A stretch of DNA of 64,000 nt from contig NZ_LAVA02000049.1 of NCBI RefSeq assembly GCF_000974985.2, positions 22,993 to 86,992 on the forward strand, read 5' to 3'. This DNA is from Streptomyces mangrovisoli (GTDB taxonomy: Bacteria > Actinomycetota > Actinomycetes > Streptomycetales > Streptomycetaceae). Both the position numbers and the translations under genes were made by a program. Each line of letters begins with the position of its first letter. Within the stretch, counting starts at the first letter, position 1. This document shows positions 16,511-25,685 of the stretch, piece after piece. The notes beneath the pieces were generated by a model. That model ran no database searches. It worked only from the letters and a program-made list of their open reading frames with translations, and had not been told where the DNA came from.

Positions 16511-17002
16511 TCAGTGGCCGCCCGTCTCCTTGAAGCGCTTGTACGACCGCTCGATCTCGATCTCGGCGTCGACGCGGCCGACCCAGTTGGCGCCCTCGAC
16601 GGACTTGCCGGGCTCCAGGTCCTTGTAGACCTCGAAGAAGTGCTGGATCTCCAGGCGGTCGAACTCCGACACGTGGTGGATGTCGCGCAGGTGCTCCACG
16701 CGCGGGTCCGTCGCCGGGACGCACAGCAGCTTGTCGTCGCCGCCGGCCTCGTCCGTCATGCGGAACATGCCGATCGCGCGGCACTTGATGAGGCAGCCCG
16801 GGAAGGTCGGCTCGTCAAGGATGACCAGCGCGTCCAGCGGGTCGCCGTCCTCGCCGAGGGTGTTCTCGACGAATCCGTAGTCGGTCGGGTAGGCGGTCGA
16901 GGTGAAGAGTCGACGGTCGAGGCGGATCCGACCGGTCTCGTGGTCCACCTCGTACTTGTTCCGCGAACCCTTCGGGATCTCGATCGTGACGTCGAACTCC
17001 AC
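16511..17002 (-). CDS. ppa: Inorganic pyrophosphatase (family I)
   Basis: This 163-residue soluble enzyme hydrolyses pyrophosphate to phosphate with Mg2+. The family signature DGDPLDALV supplies the metal-binding Asp residues; also visible are the substrate-binding KGSRNKYE at the start and YPTDYGF. GTG 17002 is preferred because GGAGGAG (17015-17009) lies 6 nt upstream; the upstream ATGs would place that site inside the gene. It is divergent from dacB, with 85 bp between them. Confidence 0.97.
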   Translation of the reverse strand: MEFDVTIEIPKGSRNKYEVDHETGRIRLDRRLFTSTAYPTDYGFVENTLGEDGDPLDALVILDEPTFPGCLIKCRAIGMFRMTDEAGGDDKLLCVPATDPRVEHLRDIHHVSEFDRLEIQHFFEVYKDLEPGKSVEGANWVGRVDAEIEIERSYKRFKETGGH

Positions 17003-17087
17003 CGGTGGCTCCTCCATGATCAGCACATAGTTCTGGTGATTAAGTGTCCCTCACGCAGGTGGGTGATCGCGAAAGGGGCTGGTGGTC

Positions 17088-18734
17088 GTGCCAGAGCTGA
17101 GGCCTTGGCGAGCCGCGAGACCGCACGTGGTGCGGGCCGCGAACGCCGTACGACCGCGTCTGGCGAAGGCCGCGGACGTCGTACGACCGCGCCTCGGACG
17201 TGCCACGGCAGCCGTGCGACCGCGGGTCGCGCGGCTGGCGAAGGCCGTGAAACCGCAGGTCGCGCGGGTCACGCGGCCCAGGCCCGGCAAGACCTGGCAG
17301 TACACCGCGGGCGCCGCAGGCGCCGGACTGGCGCTGGCCTTCGTCGTGGTGAACGCCGCCGGCCCCTGGGATGCCACCGGTCAGCGTACGGCCGAGCGGG
17401 ACTGGGCGGCCGCCCGGGAACGGACGGGTGGCGCAGATCACGGAGACGGGGCCGCGACGGCCTCCAGGCCCCGGACGCCGAAGCCCGCGCCGAGCGCGGC
17501 GACCGTCCTCGCCGGCCTGGGCGGCGAGGACGGCACCACGAAGGCCGCCGGATCCGCCGCCGGGGCACCGACCTCCCAGGCGCTCACAAACGTCCTGCGC
17601 CCGCTCCTCGGCGACTCGGCGCTCGGCGCCGGCCACGCCGCCGCCGTCGTCGACGTGGCGACCGGGAAGCGGCTCTACGGCAGCGGCGCGGACGACGCCC
17701 TCACCCCCGCCTCCACCACCAAGATCGCCACTGCGGTCGCCGCGCTGTCCGCGCTGGGCGCCGACCACCGCTTCACCACGCGCGCCGCCCTCGAACCCGA
17801 CACCCAGGAACTCGTCCTGGTCGGCGGCGGCGACCCCACCCTCACCGCCCGCGCCAAGAGCGACGGCTGGGCCAGCCTGCGCACCCTCGCCGCCGACACC
17901 GCGAGCGCCCTGAAGAAGCGCGGCGTGCACAAGGTGACGCTGTCGTACGACACCACCCTGTACGCGGGCCCCGAGGTCCATCCCATCGGCGTCAACCCCA
18001 ACCTCGCGCCGGTGAGCGCCCTGACGGCCGACGAGGGCCGCACCGACGACTCGGTCAGCGGACCGGTGACCCGGGTGAGCGACCCGGCCGCCGACGCGGC
18101 GCGGAAGTTCGCCGGCTTCCTCGCCTCCCACGGCGTCACGACGACCTCCCCCGGTCCCTCCAAGGCCACCGGCCGCGCCACCACCCTCGCCACGGTCTCC
18201 TCGCCCCCGCTGTCCACCGTCGTCGAGCGGATGCTCACCAACAGCGACAACGACATCGCCGAGGCGCTCGCCCGCCAGACCGCCGTCGCCACCGGCGAAC
18301 GCGCCTCGTTCGAGGGCGGGGCCACCGCGATCGCCGCCCAGCTGAAGAAGCTCGGACTCCCGCTCCAGGGCGCCCGGTTCAACGACGGCAGCGGGCTCAA
18401 CCGCAACGACCGGCTCACCGCCGACCTCCTCACCGCGCTGCTCGTCAAGGCCGGCGCCGCCGACCACCCCGAACTCCGCCCGGTCCTCACCGGCCTGCCC
18501 GTCGCCGGCTTCACCGGCACCCTGAGCAGCCGTTACACCGACGGCGCCGCGGGTGTCGTACGCGCCAAGACGGGCACCCTGACCGGCGTGAACACGCTGG
18601 CGGGCACGGTCGTCGACCAGGACGGGCGGCTGCTGGCCTTCGCCTTCCTGGCGTCCGGCACCACCGACCCGGCGGCGGCGCAGTCCGCCCTGGACCGGAC
18701 GGCGACGGCGCTCGCGGGGTGCGGCTGCCACTGA
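17088..18734 (+). CDS. dacB: PBP4-type D-alanyl-D-alanine carboxypeptidase
   Basis: This protein of about 548 residues is a type II membrane protein: a basic N-terminus (1-68), one membrane segment (about 71-91) and an extracytoplasmic S13 peptidase domain. The active-site motifs are STTK in TPASTTKIA, SDN in TNSDNDIAEAL and KTG in VRAKTGTLTG. It trims the D-Ala from peptidoglycan stem peptides or cleaves cross-bridges. The N-terminus contains an 11-residue repeat with VRPR at its core. GTG 17088 has AAAGGGG 9 nt upstream; GTG 17082 is too close to it. Confidence 0.93.
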   Translation: MPELRPWRAARPHVVRAANAVRPRLAKAADVVRPRLGRATAAVRPRVARLAKAVKPQVARVTRPRPGKTWQYTAGAAGAGLALAFVVVNAAGPWDATGQRTAERDWAAARERTGGADHGDGAATASRPRTPKPAPSAATVLAGLGGEDGTTKAAGSAAGAPTSQALTNVLRPLLGDSALGAGHAAAVVDVATGKRLYGSGADDALTPASTTKIATAVAALSALGADHRFTTRAALEPDTQELVLVGGGDPTLTARAKSDGWASLRTLAADTASALKKRGVHKVTLSYDTTLYAGPEVHPIGVNPNLAPVSALTADEGRTDDSVSGPVTRVSDPAADAARKFAGFLASHGVTTTSPGPSKATGRATTLATVSSPPLSTVVERMLTNSDNDIAEALARQTAVATGERASFEGGATAIAAQLKKLGLPLQGARFNDGSGLNRNDRLTADLLTALLVKAGAADHPELRPVLTGLPVAGFTGTLSSRYTDGAAGVVRAKTGTLTGVNTLAGTVVDQDGRLLAFAFLASGTTDPAAAQSALDRTATALAGCGCH

Positions 18735-18855
18735 GCCGACGCCTGGTCAGCGGCCACCCCCTGCGCCCACCCCCTGCGCACGCCCCTGCCCACCCGCCTC
18801 TGCTCAGCGGCCTCCGCCCACCGGCTCCTGGCTCGCGGCTTCGTCCCTGGCCTGC

Positions 18856-18945
18856 GGTCCCGGCTGTCCCGCTCCCCGGCCCGCGGGTCCCGGCTGTCCC
18901 GCTCGCCGGCCTCCGGCTCCCGGCTGCCGCCCTCACCGGACTCGG
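18856..18945. repeat. Three 30-bp imperfect tandem repeats
   Basis: Units beginning at 18856, 18886 and 18916 share GGTCCCGGCTGTCCCGCTC, the third being diverged. They lie in the 318-bp gap between dacB and the metalloprotease gene. No convincing gene is seen in that gap. Confidence 0.6.
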
Positions 18946-19052
18946 CGCCGCCCGAAGGCCCCCGCAGCCCCGTCCGTCACCCGCGGCACGCCGTCGGAGG
19001 CACCCGCCTCCGCGGCCTGCCCCAAGCGGCGGCGCTCACGTACCGTTGACGC

Positions 19053-20177
19053 ATGACGAGCATCGGTGGTGCGGAGATGGTCGACTGGAATCTCGCGGTG
19101 GCGACCGCGACCCGACTCCTGCGGCCGGGCCCCGAGGTGAGCCGCGACGAGGCCCGCGCCGTCGTCGCCGAGCTGCGCCGGCACGCCAAGGCATCCGAGG
19201 AACACGTCCGCGGCTTCACCGGAATGGGCACCGAGGAGACCCACGACACGCCCGTCCTCGTCGTCGACCGACCCGGCTGGGTCCGGGCCAACGTCGCCGG
19301 GTTCCGGGAGATCCTCAAGCCCCTCCTCGACAAGATGCAGGAACGCCGCGGCAGCAGCACCGGCGGTGCCGTCCTCGGCGCCGTCGGCGGCAAGGTCACC
19401 GGCGTCGAACTGGGCATGCTGCTGTCCTTCCTGGCCTCCCGCGTCCTCGGCCAGTACGAGACCTTCGCCCCCGCCACCCGCGACCTGCCCGCGGGCGCGA
19501 ACGGCGCCGGACGGCTGCTTCTCGTCGCGCCCAACATCGTCCACGTCGAGCGCGAACTCGACGTCCAGCCCCACGACTTCCGGCTCTGGGTGTGCCTCCA
19601 CGAGGAGACCCACCGCACCCAGTTCACCGCCGTGCCCTGGCTGCGCGCCCACCTGGAGGGCGAAATCCAGTCGTTCCTCGGGGAGACCGACGTCGACCCC
19701 ATGACCGTCCTGGAACGCATGAGGGAGGCCGCCCAGTCGCTCGCCGGCGGCCGCCCCGAGGGCGAGGAGGACGACGGCGGCCGCTCCTTCGTGGAGATCG
19801 TGCAGACCCCCGTCCAGCGCGAGATCCTCGGCCGGCTCACCGCCGTCATGTCGCTCCTGGAGGGCCACGCCGACTACGTCATGGACGGAGTCGGCCCCCA
19901 GGTCGTGCCGAGCGTCTCCGAGATCCGCGAGAAGTTCCAGCAGCGCCGCGCCAAGGGCGCCTCCCGCCTCGACATGGCGCTGCGCAAGCTCCTCGGCCTC
20001 GACGCCAAGCTCCGGCAGTACCGCGACGGCGAACGCTTCGTGCGCGCCGTCGTGGAGGAGGTCGGCATGGACGGCTTCAACCGCGTGTGGACCTCGCCCA
20101 ACACCCTCCCGACCAAGTCGGAGATCGCCAAACCGGCGGACTGGGTCGCGCGGGTGCACCGCAGGGCCGAGCCGTGA
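19053..20177 (+). CDS. Zinc metalloprotease of the DUF2342 family
   Basis: This 374-residue cytoplasmic protein contains a zincin motif HEETH (in VCLHEETHRTQF) followed by a downstream Glu/His helix (SLLEGHADYVMDG) that supplies the third ligand. The family (DUF2342, often labelled F420 biosynthesis-associated or zinc-dependent metalloprotease) is widespread in actinobacteria; substrates are unknown to me. ATG 19053 has no ribosome site; TACCGT ends 6 nt upstream, so the mRNA is probably leaderless. It precedes tilS-hpt-ftsH, an arrangement conserved in actinobacteria. Confidence 0.88.
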   Translation: MTSIGGAEMVDWNLAVATATRLLRPGPEVSRDEARAVVAELRRHAKASEEHVRGFTGMGTEETHDTPVLVVDRPGWVRANVAGFREILKPLLDKMQERRGSSTGGAVLGAVGGKVTGVELGMLLSFLASRVLGQYETFAPATRDLPAGANGAGRLLLVAPNIVHVERELDVQPHDFRLWVCLHEETHRTQFTAVPWLRAHLEGEIQSFLGETDVDPMTVLERMREAAQSLAGGRPEGEEDDGGRSFVEIVQTPVQREILGRLTAVMSLLEGHADYVMDGVGPQVVPSVSEIREKFQQRRAKGASRLDMALRKLLGLDAKLRQYRDGERFVRAVVEEVGMDGFNRVWTSPNTLPTKSEIAKPADWVARVHRRAEP

Positions 20178-20369
20178 CACCCGTCCGAGCGGCGTGAATC
20201 GGATCCGGCCTACGGCGGACGAACGCCCCTTCAATCACCCGTCCGAGGGACCGTGAGCCATGGGTGGGCGTGCAATGCTCGGGACACCGCCCGTTTCTGT
20301 CACCATCGACACACTCTGAGTGACCGGTCTCGGGTTCACCCCCCGACAACTTCATGAAGGGAACCGGAC

Positions 20370-21410
20370 ATGGGTCCCCATCCTGCGGTCGCGGCGATAC
20401 GCCTGGCGGTCCGCCGCGTACTCCACGACATCCTCACCGACCACCACGCCACCCCGGCCCACGCCGCCCCGGCCCCGGCCGGACACGGGCGCGCGCCCGC
20501 GCCGCTCGTGCTCGTGGCCTGCTCCGGCGGTGCCGACTCCATGGCGCTCGCCTCCGCCCTCGCCTTCGAGGCGCCCAAAGTCGGCGTCCGCGCCGGCGGC
20601 ATCACCGTCGACCACGGCCTCCAGCACGGTTCCGACCTGCGCGCCGAGGAAGTCGTCCTCAGGCTGCGCGGACTCGGCCTCGACCCCGTCGAGTCCATCG
20701 CCGTGACCGTCGGCCGTGACGGCGGCCCCGAGGCCGCCGCCCGCGACGCCCGCTACGCCGCCCTCGACGCCCTCGCCGAGGACCACGGCGCCGCCGCCGT
20801 CCTGCTCGGCCACACCCGCGACGACCAGGCCGAGACCGTGCTGCTCGGGCTCGCCCGCGGCTCCGGCATCCGCTCCCTGTCCGGGATGGCCGCGGTCTCG
20901 GGGGCCGACGGCCGTTACCGCCGCCCCTTCCTGCACCTCGACCGGCAGACCGCCCGCAGGGCCTGCATGGCGCAGTCCCTCACGGTCTGGGACGACCCGC
21001 ACAACACCGATCCGGCCTACACCCGCTCCCGGCTGCGCCACGAGGGCCTGCCCGCCCTGGAGAAGGCGCTCGGCAAGGGAGTCGTCGAGGCGCTCGCCCG
21101 GACGGCCCAGCTCTCCCGCGACGACGCCGACGCGCTCGACGCCTGGGCCAGCCAGGCCGAATCCACCGTCCGTGACGCCACCGGACTGCTGGAGTGCGCC
21201 AAGCTCTACGCCCTGCCGCCCGCCGTACGCCGCCGCATCCTGCGCCGCGCCGCCATCGAGGCGGGCGCGCCGGCCGGTTCGCTGTTCGCCCGGCACATCG
21301 AGGAAGTCGACCGGCTGATCACCGGATGGCGTGGCCAGGGAGCGATCAATCTCCCGGGCAAAGTCGTCGCTCAGCGGCAGGGTGGCAGACTGGTGATCCG
21401 GCAAGGCTGA
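20370..21410 (+). CDS. tilS: tRNA(Ile)-lysidine synthetase
   Basis: This 346-residue PP-loop ATPase joins lysine to C34 of the AUA-reading tRNA-Ile. The signature SGGADSMALA is at about residue 52, followed by HGLQ, GHTRDDQAETVLLGLARGSG and the RPFL stretch. It is the short actinobacterial form lacking the large C-terminal TilS domains. ATG 20370 has GAAGGGA upstream. It is followed by hpt, 66 bp away, as in many bacteria. Confidence 0.95.
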   Translation: MGPHPAVAAIRLAVRRVLHDILTDHHATPAHAAPAPAGHGRAPAPLVLVACSGGADSMALASALAFEAPKVGVRAGGITVDHGLQHGSDLRAEEVVLRLRGLGLDPVESIAVTVGRDGGPEAAARDARYAALDALAEDHGAAAVLLGHTRDDQAETVLLGLARGSGIRSLSGMAAVSGADGRYRRPFLHLDRQTARRACMAQSLTVWDDPHNTDPAYTRSRLRHEGLPALEKALGKGVVEALARTAQLSRDDADALDAWASQAESTVRDATGLLECAKLYALPPAVRRRILRRAAIEAGAPAGSLFARHIEEVDRLITGWRGQGAINLPGKVVAQRQGGRLVIRQG

Positions 21411-21476
21411 GAGCCGGCCCTCTCTCCGGAGGACCCCGGACGGGCCGGAGCCGTCAGTGCGGGACGACCGAAAGTG

Positions 21477-22037
21477 ATGCGGGTGGACGCGAAAGACATG
21501 GGTGCCGACCTCAAGACGGTGCTCATCACCAAGGAAGAGATCGACGCGAAGCTGGTCGATCTGGCCGCGGAGATCGACGCGGAGTACGCGGGCAAGGACC
21601 TGCTGATCGTCGGCGTCCTCAAGGGTGCCGTGATGGTCATGGCCGACCTCGCGCGAGCGCTGTCCACCCCCGTCACCATGGACTGGATGGCCGTGTCGTC
21701 GTACGGCGCGGGCACCCAGTCCTCCGGGGTCGTGCGGATCCTGAAGGACCTCGACACCGACATCAAGGGCAAGCACGTCCTGATCGTCGAGGACATCATC
21801 GACTCCGGCCTGACCCTGTCGTGGCTGATCTCCAACCTCGGCTCCCGCGAGCCCGCCTCCCTCAAGGTGTGCACGCTGCTGCGCAAGCCCGAGGCCGCCA
21901 AGGTCGCCATCGACGTCGAGTGGGTCGGCTTCGACATCCCCAACGAGTTCGTCGTCGGTTACGGCCTCGACTACGCCGAGAAGTACCGCAACCTCCCGTT
22001 CGTCGGTACGCTCGCGCCTCACGTCTACGGCGGCTGA
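21477..22037 (+). CDS. hpt: Hypoxanthine phosphoribosyltransferase
   Basis: This protein of about 186 residues salvages hypoxanthine and guanine with PRPP. Visible are the PRPP loop VEDIIDSGLTLSWL, GVLKGAVMVMADL and the flexible-loop region SSYGAGTQSSGVV. The start is ambiguous among GTG 21474, ATG 21477 and ATG 21498; the last lacks a family N-terminus, so I keep ATG 21477. tilS lies upstream and ftsH downstream. Confidence 0.95.
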   Translation: MRVDAKDMGADLKTVLITKEEIDAKLVDLAAEIDAEYAGKDLLIVGVLKGAVMVMADLARALSTPVTMDWMAVSSYGAGTQSSGVVRILKDLDTDIKGKHVLIVEDIIDSGLTLSWLISNLGSREPASLKVCTLLRKPEAAKVAIDVEWVGFDIPNEFVVGYGLDYAEKYRNLPFVGTLAPHVYGG

Positions 22038-22288
22038 ACCCGCCTGCCGACGTCGGCGGTCGGCGGCCTCGGCTGCCGACCGGGCGAGGGCCTTCGAAGG
22101 GCCCGAGCTTCGCAGGACCGTCGGGAACCCCAGCGGGGTTCGCGCCGTTGGAGCATGCAGAGGACGGGAACCCCGGCCCTCGGAGCGGCCAGGTGCGGCT
22201 TCGGGCAACAATGCTGGGGTACCGTCAGAAGAACTGTCTTATCAAACTCACTATGGCAGGAGGGACGGGGCGGCATCGCTCCGTATGG

Positions 22289-24328
22289 ATGGACGTGAAG
22301 CGATACTTCCGTGGGCCGGTCATGTGGATCGTGCTGGCCGTCCTTGCCGTGGTCGTGTTGATGCAGGTCGTCGGCTCGTCCGGCGGCTACAAGACGGTGG
22401 ACACAGGCCAGGTCGTAGCAGCGATCAACGACAACAAGGTGCAGTCGGCAAAGCTGACCACCGGTGACGAGCAGACCATCAAGGTCACGCTCAAGGACGG
22501 CGTCAAGGTCGACGGCAGCTCGAAGATCGAGGCGAGCTACATCGGCGACCAGGGCGTGACCATCGCCGGCACGCTGCAGACCAAGTACCAGGACAAGCAG
22601 ATCCCGGACGGCTACACCGTCTCGCCGTCCAAGCAGAACCCGTTCCTCAGCGTTCTGCTCTCCCTGCTCCCCTTCGTCCTCATCGTGGTCGTCTTCCTGT
22701 TCCTGATGAATCAGATGCAGGGTGGCGGCTCCCGGGTCATGAACTTCGGCAAGTCCAAGGCCAAGCTCATCACCAAGGACACGCCGAAGACGACCTTCTC
22801 CGATGTCGCGGGTTGCGACGAGGCGGTCGAGGAGCTCCAGGAGATCAAGGAGTTCCTCCAGGAGCCGGCCAAGTTCCAGGCCGTCGGCGCCAAGATCCCC
22901 AAGGGCGTGCTGCTGTACGGCCGCCCGGGTACCGGCAAGACGCTCCTCGCGCGCGCCGTCGCCGGCGAGGCCGGGGTGCCCTTCTACTCGATCTCCGGCT
23001 CCGACTTCGTCGAGATGTTCGTCGGTGTCGGTGCCTCCCGGGTCCGTGACCTGTTCGAGCAGGCCAAGGCGAACGCCCCGGCGATCGTCTTCGTCGACGA
23101 GATCGACGCGGTCGGCCGCCACCGCGGCGCCGGCCTCGGCGGTGGGCACGACGAGCGCGAGCAGACCCTGAACCAGCTGCTCGTCGAGATGGACGGCTTC
23201 GACGTCAAGGGCGGCGTGATCCTCATCGCCGCGACGAACCGGCCCGACATCCTCGACCCGGCGTTGCTGCGTCCCGGCCGATTCGACCGCCAGATCGCGG
23301 TCGACCCGCCGGACCTCCTGGGCCGTCTGGAGATCCTCAAGGTCCACCAGAAGGGCAAGCCGGTCGCGCCGGACGTCGACCTCGCGGCCGTCGCCCGTCG
23401 CACGCCGGGCTTCACCGGCGCGGACCTGAGCAACGTCCTCAACGAGGCCGCCCTGCTCACCGCGCGCAGCGACCGCAAGCTGATCGACAACTCCATGCTC
23501 GACGAGGCCATCGACCGCGTCGTGGCGGGACCGCAGAAGCGGACCCGGATCATGTCGGACAAGGAGAAGAAGATCACCGCGTACCACGAGGGCGGACACG
23601 CCCTGGTCGCGGCGGCCTCGCCGAACTCCGACCCGGTCCACAAGATCACGATCCTGTCGCGCGGCCGTGCCCTCGGCTACACGATGGTGCTGCCGGACGA
23701 GGACAAGTACTCGACCACGCGCAACGAGATGCTGGACCAGCTGGCCTACATGCTGGGCGGCCGCGCGGCCGAGGAGCTCGTCTTCCACGACCCGACCACG
23801 GGCGCGGCCAACGACATCGAGAAGGCCACGACCACCGCTCGCGCGATGGTCACGCAGTACGGCATGACCGAGCGTCTGGGCGCGATCAAGTTCGGCGGCG
23901 ACAACACCGAGCCGTTCCTCGGCCGCGAGATGGCCCACCAGCGCGACTACTCGGAAGAGGTCGCCGCCCTGGTGGACGAGGAAGTCAAGAAGCTCATCGA
24001 GAACGCGCACAACGAGGCCTGGGAGATCCTGGTCGAGAACCGCGACGTCCTCGACAACCTGGTGCTCCAGCTGCTGGAGCGGGAGACGCTCGGCAAGGAG
24101 GAGATCGCCGAGATCTTCGCCCCGATCGTCAAGCGCCCGCCGCGGCCCGCGTGGACCGGTTCCTCGCGCCGCACGCCGTCCACCCGTCCGCCGGTGCTCT
24201 CCCCCAAGGAGCTCGCACTGACGAACGGCGCCAACGGCGCGACGCCCGCGATCAGCACGGTCAAGTCGACGGCCACGGAGTCCGCCCCGGTCACGGAGCA
24301 GGCCCCCGAGGACCGCACCGACGGCTGA
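22289..24328 (+). CDS. ftsH: Membrane AAA+ zinc protease FtsH
   Basis: This 679-residue protein has two membrane segments (about 11-30 and 123-143) around a small extracytoplasmic domain, then an AAA+ domain: Walker A at 211-218 reads GRPGTGKT, Walker B is VFVDEIDAVG, and the second-region Arg motif lies in RPGRFDR. The protease site is HEGGH at 433-437. It degrades membrane and short-lived soluble proteins as a hexamer. The tail is a Pro/Thr/Ser-rich extension. The start is not marked by a good ribosome site; ATG 22253 is an alternative. In FtsH proteins I know, the Walker A second residue is usually Pro, not Arg. Confidence 0.96.
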   Translation: MDVKRYFRGPVMWIVLAVLAVVVLMQVVGSSGGYKTVDTGQVVAAINDNKVQSAKLTTGDEQTIKVTLKDGVKVDGSSKIEASYIGDQGVTIAGTLQTKYQDKQIPDGYTVSPSKQNPFLSVLLSLLPFVLIVVVFLFLMNQMQGGGSRVMNFGKSKAKLITKDTPKTTFSDVAGCDEAVEELQEIKEFLQEPAKFQAVGAKIPKGVLLYGRPGTGKTLLARAVAGEAGVPFYSISGSDFVEMFVGVGASRVRDLFEQAKANAPAIVFVDEIDAVGRHRGAGLGGGHDEREQTLNQLLVEMDGFDVKGGVILIAATNRPDILDPALLRPGRFDRQIAVDPPDLLGRLEILKVHQKGKPVAPDVDLAAVARRTPGFTGADLSNVLNEAALLTARSDRKLIDNSMLDEAIDRVVAGPQKRTRIMSDKEKKITAYHEGGHALVAAASPNSDPVHKITILSRGRALGYTMVLPDEDKYSTTRNEMLDQLAYMLGGRAAEELVFHDPTTGAANDIEKATTTARAMVTQYGMTERLGAIKFGGDNTEPFLGREMAHQRDYSEEVAALVDEEVKKLIENAHNEAWEILVENRDVLDNLVLQLLERETLGKEEIAEIFAPIVKRPPRPAWTGSSRRTPSTRPPVLSPKELALTNGANGATPAISTVKSTATESAPVTEQAPEDRTDG

Positions 24329-24351
24329 CGGCCTCACCAGGCCCGGAATGC

Positions 24352-24394
24352 ACGCCGCGCCCCCCAGGTTCTAGCCTGGGGGGCGCGGCGTTTT
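24352..24394 (+). terminator. Strong intrinsic terminator after ftsH
   Basis: Perfect 16-bp GC-rich arms (24353-24368 and 24375-24390) flank the loop TTCTAG and are followed by TTTT. It lies 24 bp after the ftsH stop, so folE at 24444 probably has its own promoter or depends on readthrough. Confidence 0.92.
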
Positions 24395-24443
24395 CGTATG
24401 TCCGCGCTGCACGACACAGGGACGTACAGAAACGAGGCACCAC

Positions 24444-25049
24444 ATGACCGACCCCGTGACGCTCGACGGCGAGGCCATCATCGGCGAGTTCGACGAGAAG
24501 CGCGCCGAGAACGCCGTCCGCGAACTGCTGATCGCGGTCGGCGAGGACCCGGACCGCGAGGGCCTGAGGGAGACTCCCGCACGGGTGGCGCGGGCCTATC
24601 GGGAGATATTCGCCGGTCTGCGGCAGCAGCCCGAGGACGTGCTCACGACGACCTTCGATCTCGGGCACGACGAAATGGTGCTGGTCAAGGACATCGAGGT
24701 GTTCTCGACGTGTGAACACCATCTGGTGCCCTTCCGCGGTGTCGCGCACGTCGGATACATCCCTGCGACGTCCGGGAAGATCACGGGCCTGTCCAAGCTG
24801 GCCCGGCTCGTGGACGTCTTCGCCCGCCGTCCGCAGGTGCAGGAACGACTCACCACGCAGATCGCCGACTCGCTGATGGAGATTCTGGAGCCGCGCGGAG
24901 TCATCGTCGTGGTGGAGTGCGAGCACATGTGCATGTCGATGCGGGGCATCCGCAAGCCCGGGGCCAAGACCCTCACCTCGGCCGTGCGGGGGCAGTTGCG
25001 GGACGCGGCGACGCGCAACGAGGCGATGAGCCTGATCATGGCGCGTTGA
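24444..25049 (+). CDS. folE: GTP cyclohydrolase I
   Basis: This 201-residue enzyme converts GTP to dihydroneopterin triphosphate, the first folate step. Zinc ligands are visible in FSTCEHHLVPF and in ECEHMCMSMRG; the signature RLVDVFARRPQVQERLT is also present. ATG 24444 has GAGG 6 nt upstream. It faces folK/folB/folP convergently, with the DUF3180 gene between. The stop lies in a small GTTGAGGC repeat. Confidence 0.97.
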   Translation: MTDPVTLDGEAIIGEFDEKRAENAVRELLIAVGEDPDREGLRETPARVARAYREIFAGLRQQPEDVLTTTFDLGHDEMVLVKDIEVFSTCEHHLVPFRGVAHVGYIPATSGKITGLSKLARLVDVFARRPQVQERLTTQIADSLMEILEPRGVIVVVECEHMCMSMRGIRKPGAKTLTSAVRGQLRDAATRNEAMSLIMAR

Positions 25050-25109
25050 GGCGTTGAGGCGTTGATGCTTTGAACCGTTGAGGTGGGCGCCCGGTGTCGT
25101 GGCAGCTGT

Positions 25110-25598
25110 TCAGGACACCGGTGCCGCGCCCGGGTGGTTCTCGTCGTCGTCCTCGGGGAGCTTGCAGACGCGTTCCAGGAACAGGGCGGCCGCTATCACG
25201 CCGATGCCCGCGACGACGGAGAAGCCGGCGTAGAAGGCCTGGTCCCGGCGGGCGGGGATGTCCAGGAGCTGGAGCAGGAAGACGCAGGTGCCGCCGTACA
25301 TGCCGGCCACCAGGGCGGCGACCAGCGCGCTGGCCTGGCCGAAGACGACCGCGCGGGCGGCCATCAGCGGGTCGACGCCCTTCGCGCCGGGGCGGCGCTC
25401 ACGCTGGGCCTTCAGACGGGCGCGCAGCGAGAGCGCCGTGGACAGCAGCACCACGGCGATCAGGGCGAGGACGATCGGTGCGGCCAGGGGCACGCTGGGC
25501 AGGGTCCCGACCGCGTTCCACAGGCGGGCGCCCGCCCAGGACAGCACTCCGGCCACGACGAACACGCCGACCAGCACCCTGATGCGCAGCTCTCTCAC
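25110..25598 (-). CDS. DUF3180 membrane protein
   Basis: This 162-residue protein has four hydrophobic segments (about 7-25, 40-57, 83-105 and 122-141) and the actinobacterial DUF3180 pattern: MRELRIRVLVGVFVVAGVLS, GVDPLMAARAVVFGQASAL, and an acidic tail. It regularly follows folK in actinobacteria; function unknown. The stop lies 60 bp from folE's stop. Confidence 0.9.
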   Translation of the reverse strand: MRELRIRVLVGVFVVAGVLSWAGARLWNAVGTLPSVPLAAPIVLALIAVVLLSTALSLRARLKAQRERRPGAKGVDPLMAARAVVFGQASALVAALVAGMYGGTCVFLLQLLDIPARRDQAFYAGFSVVAGIGVIAAALFLERVCKLPEDDDENHPGAAPVS

Positions 25599-25685
25599 GG
25601 TGTTCCTTCAGCTCCCCCGGGACTGGGTCCGGCCGGCCGGTGCGGCCCGGACCTTCGCGGCCTGTGACGCCACTGACCTTAACGA

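Noticed and set aside
16133..20197. A 1354-codon plus-strand open frame across ppa, dacB and the metalloprotease gene
   Set aside because: It is an out-of-frame shadow of real genes in very GC-rich DNA; composition is Arg/Pro-rich and no domain is visible.
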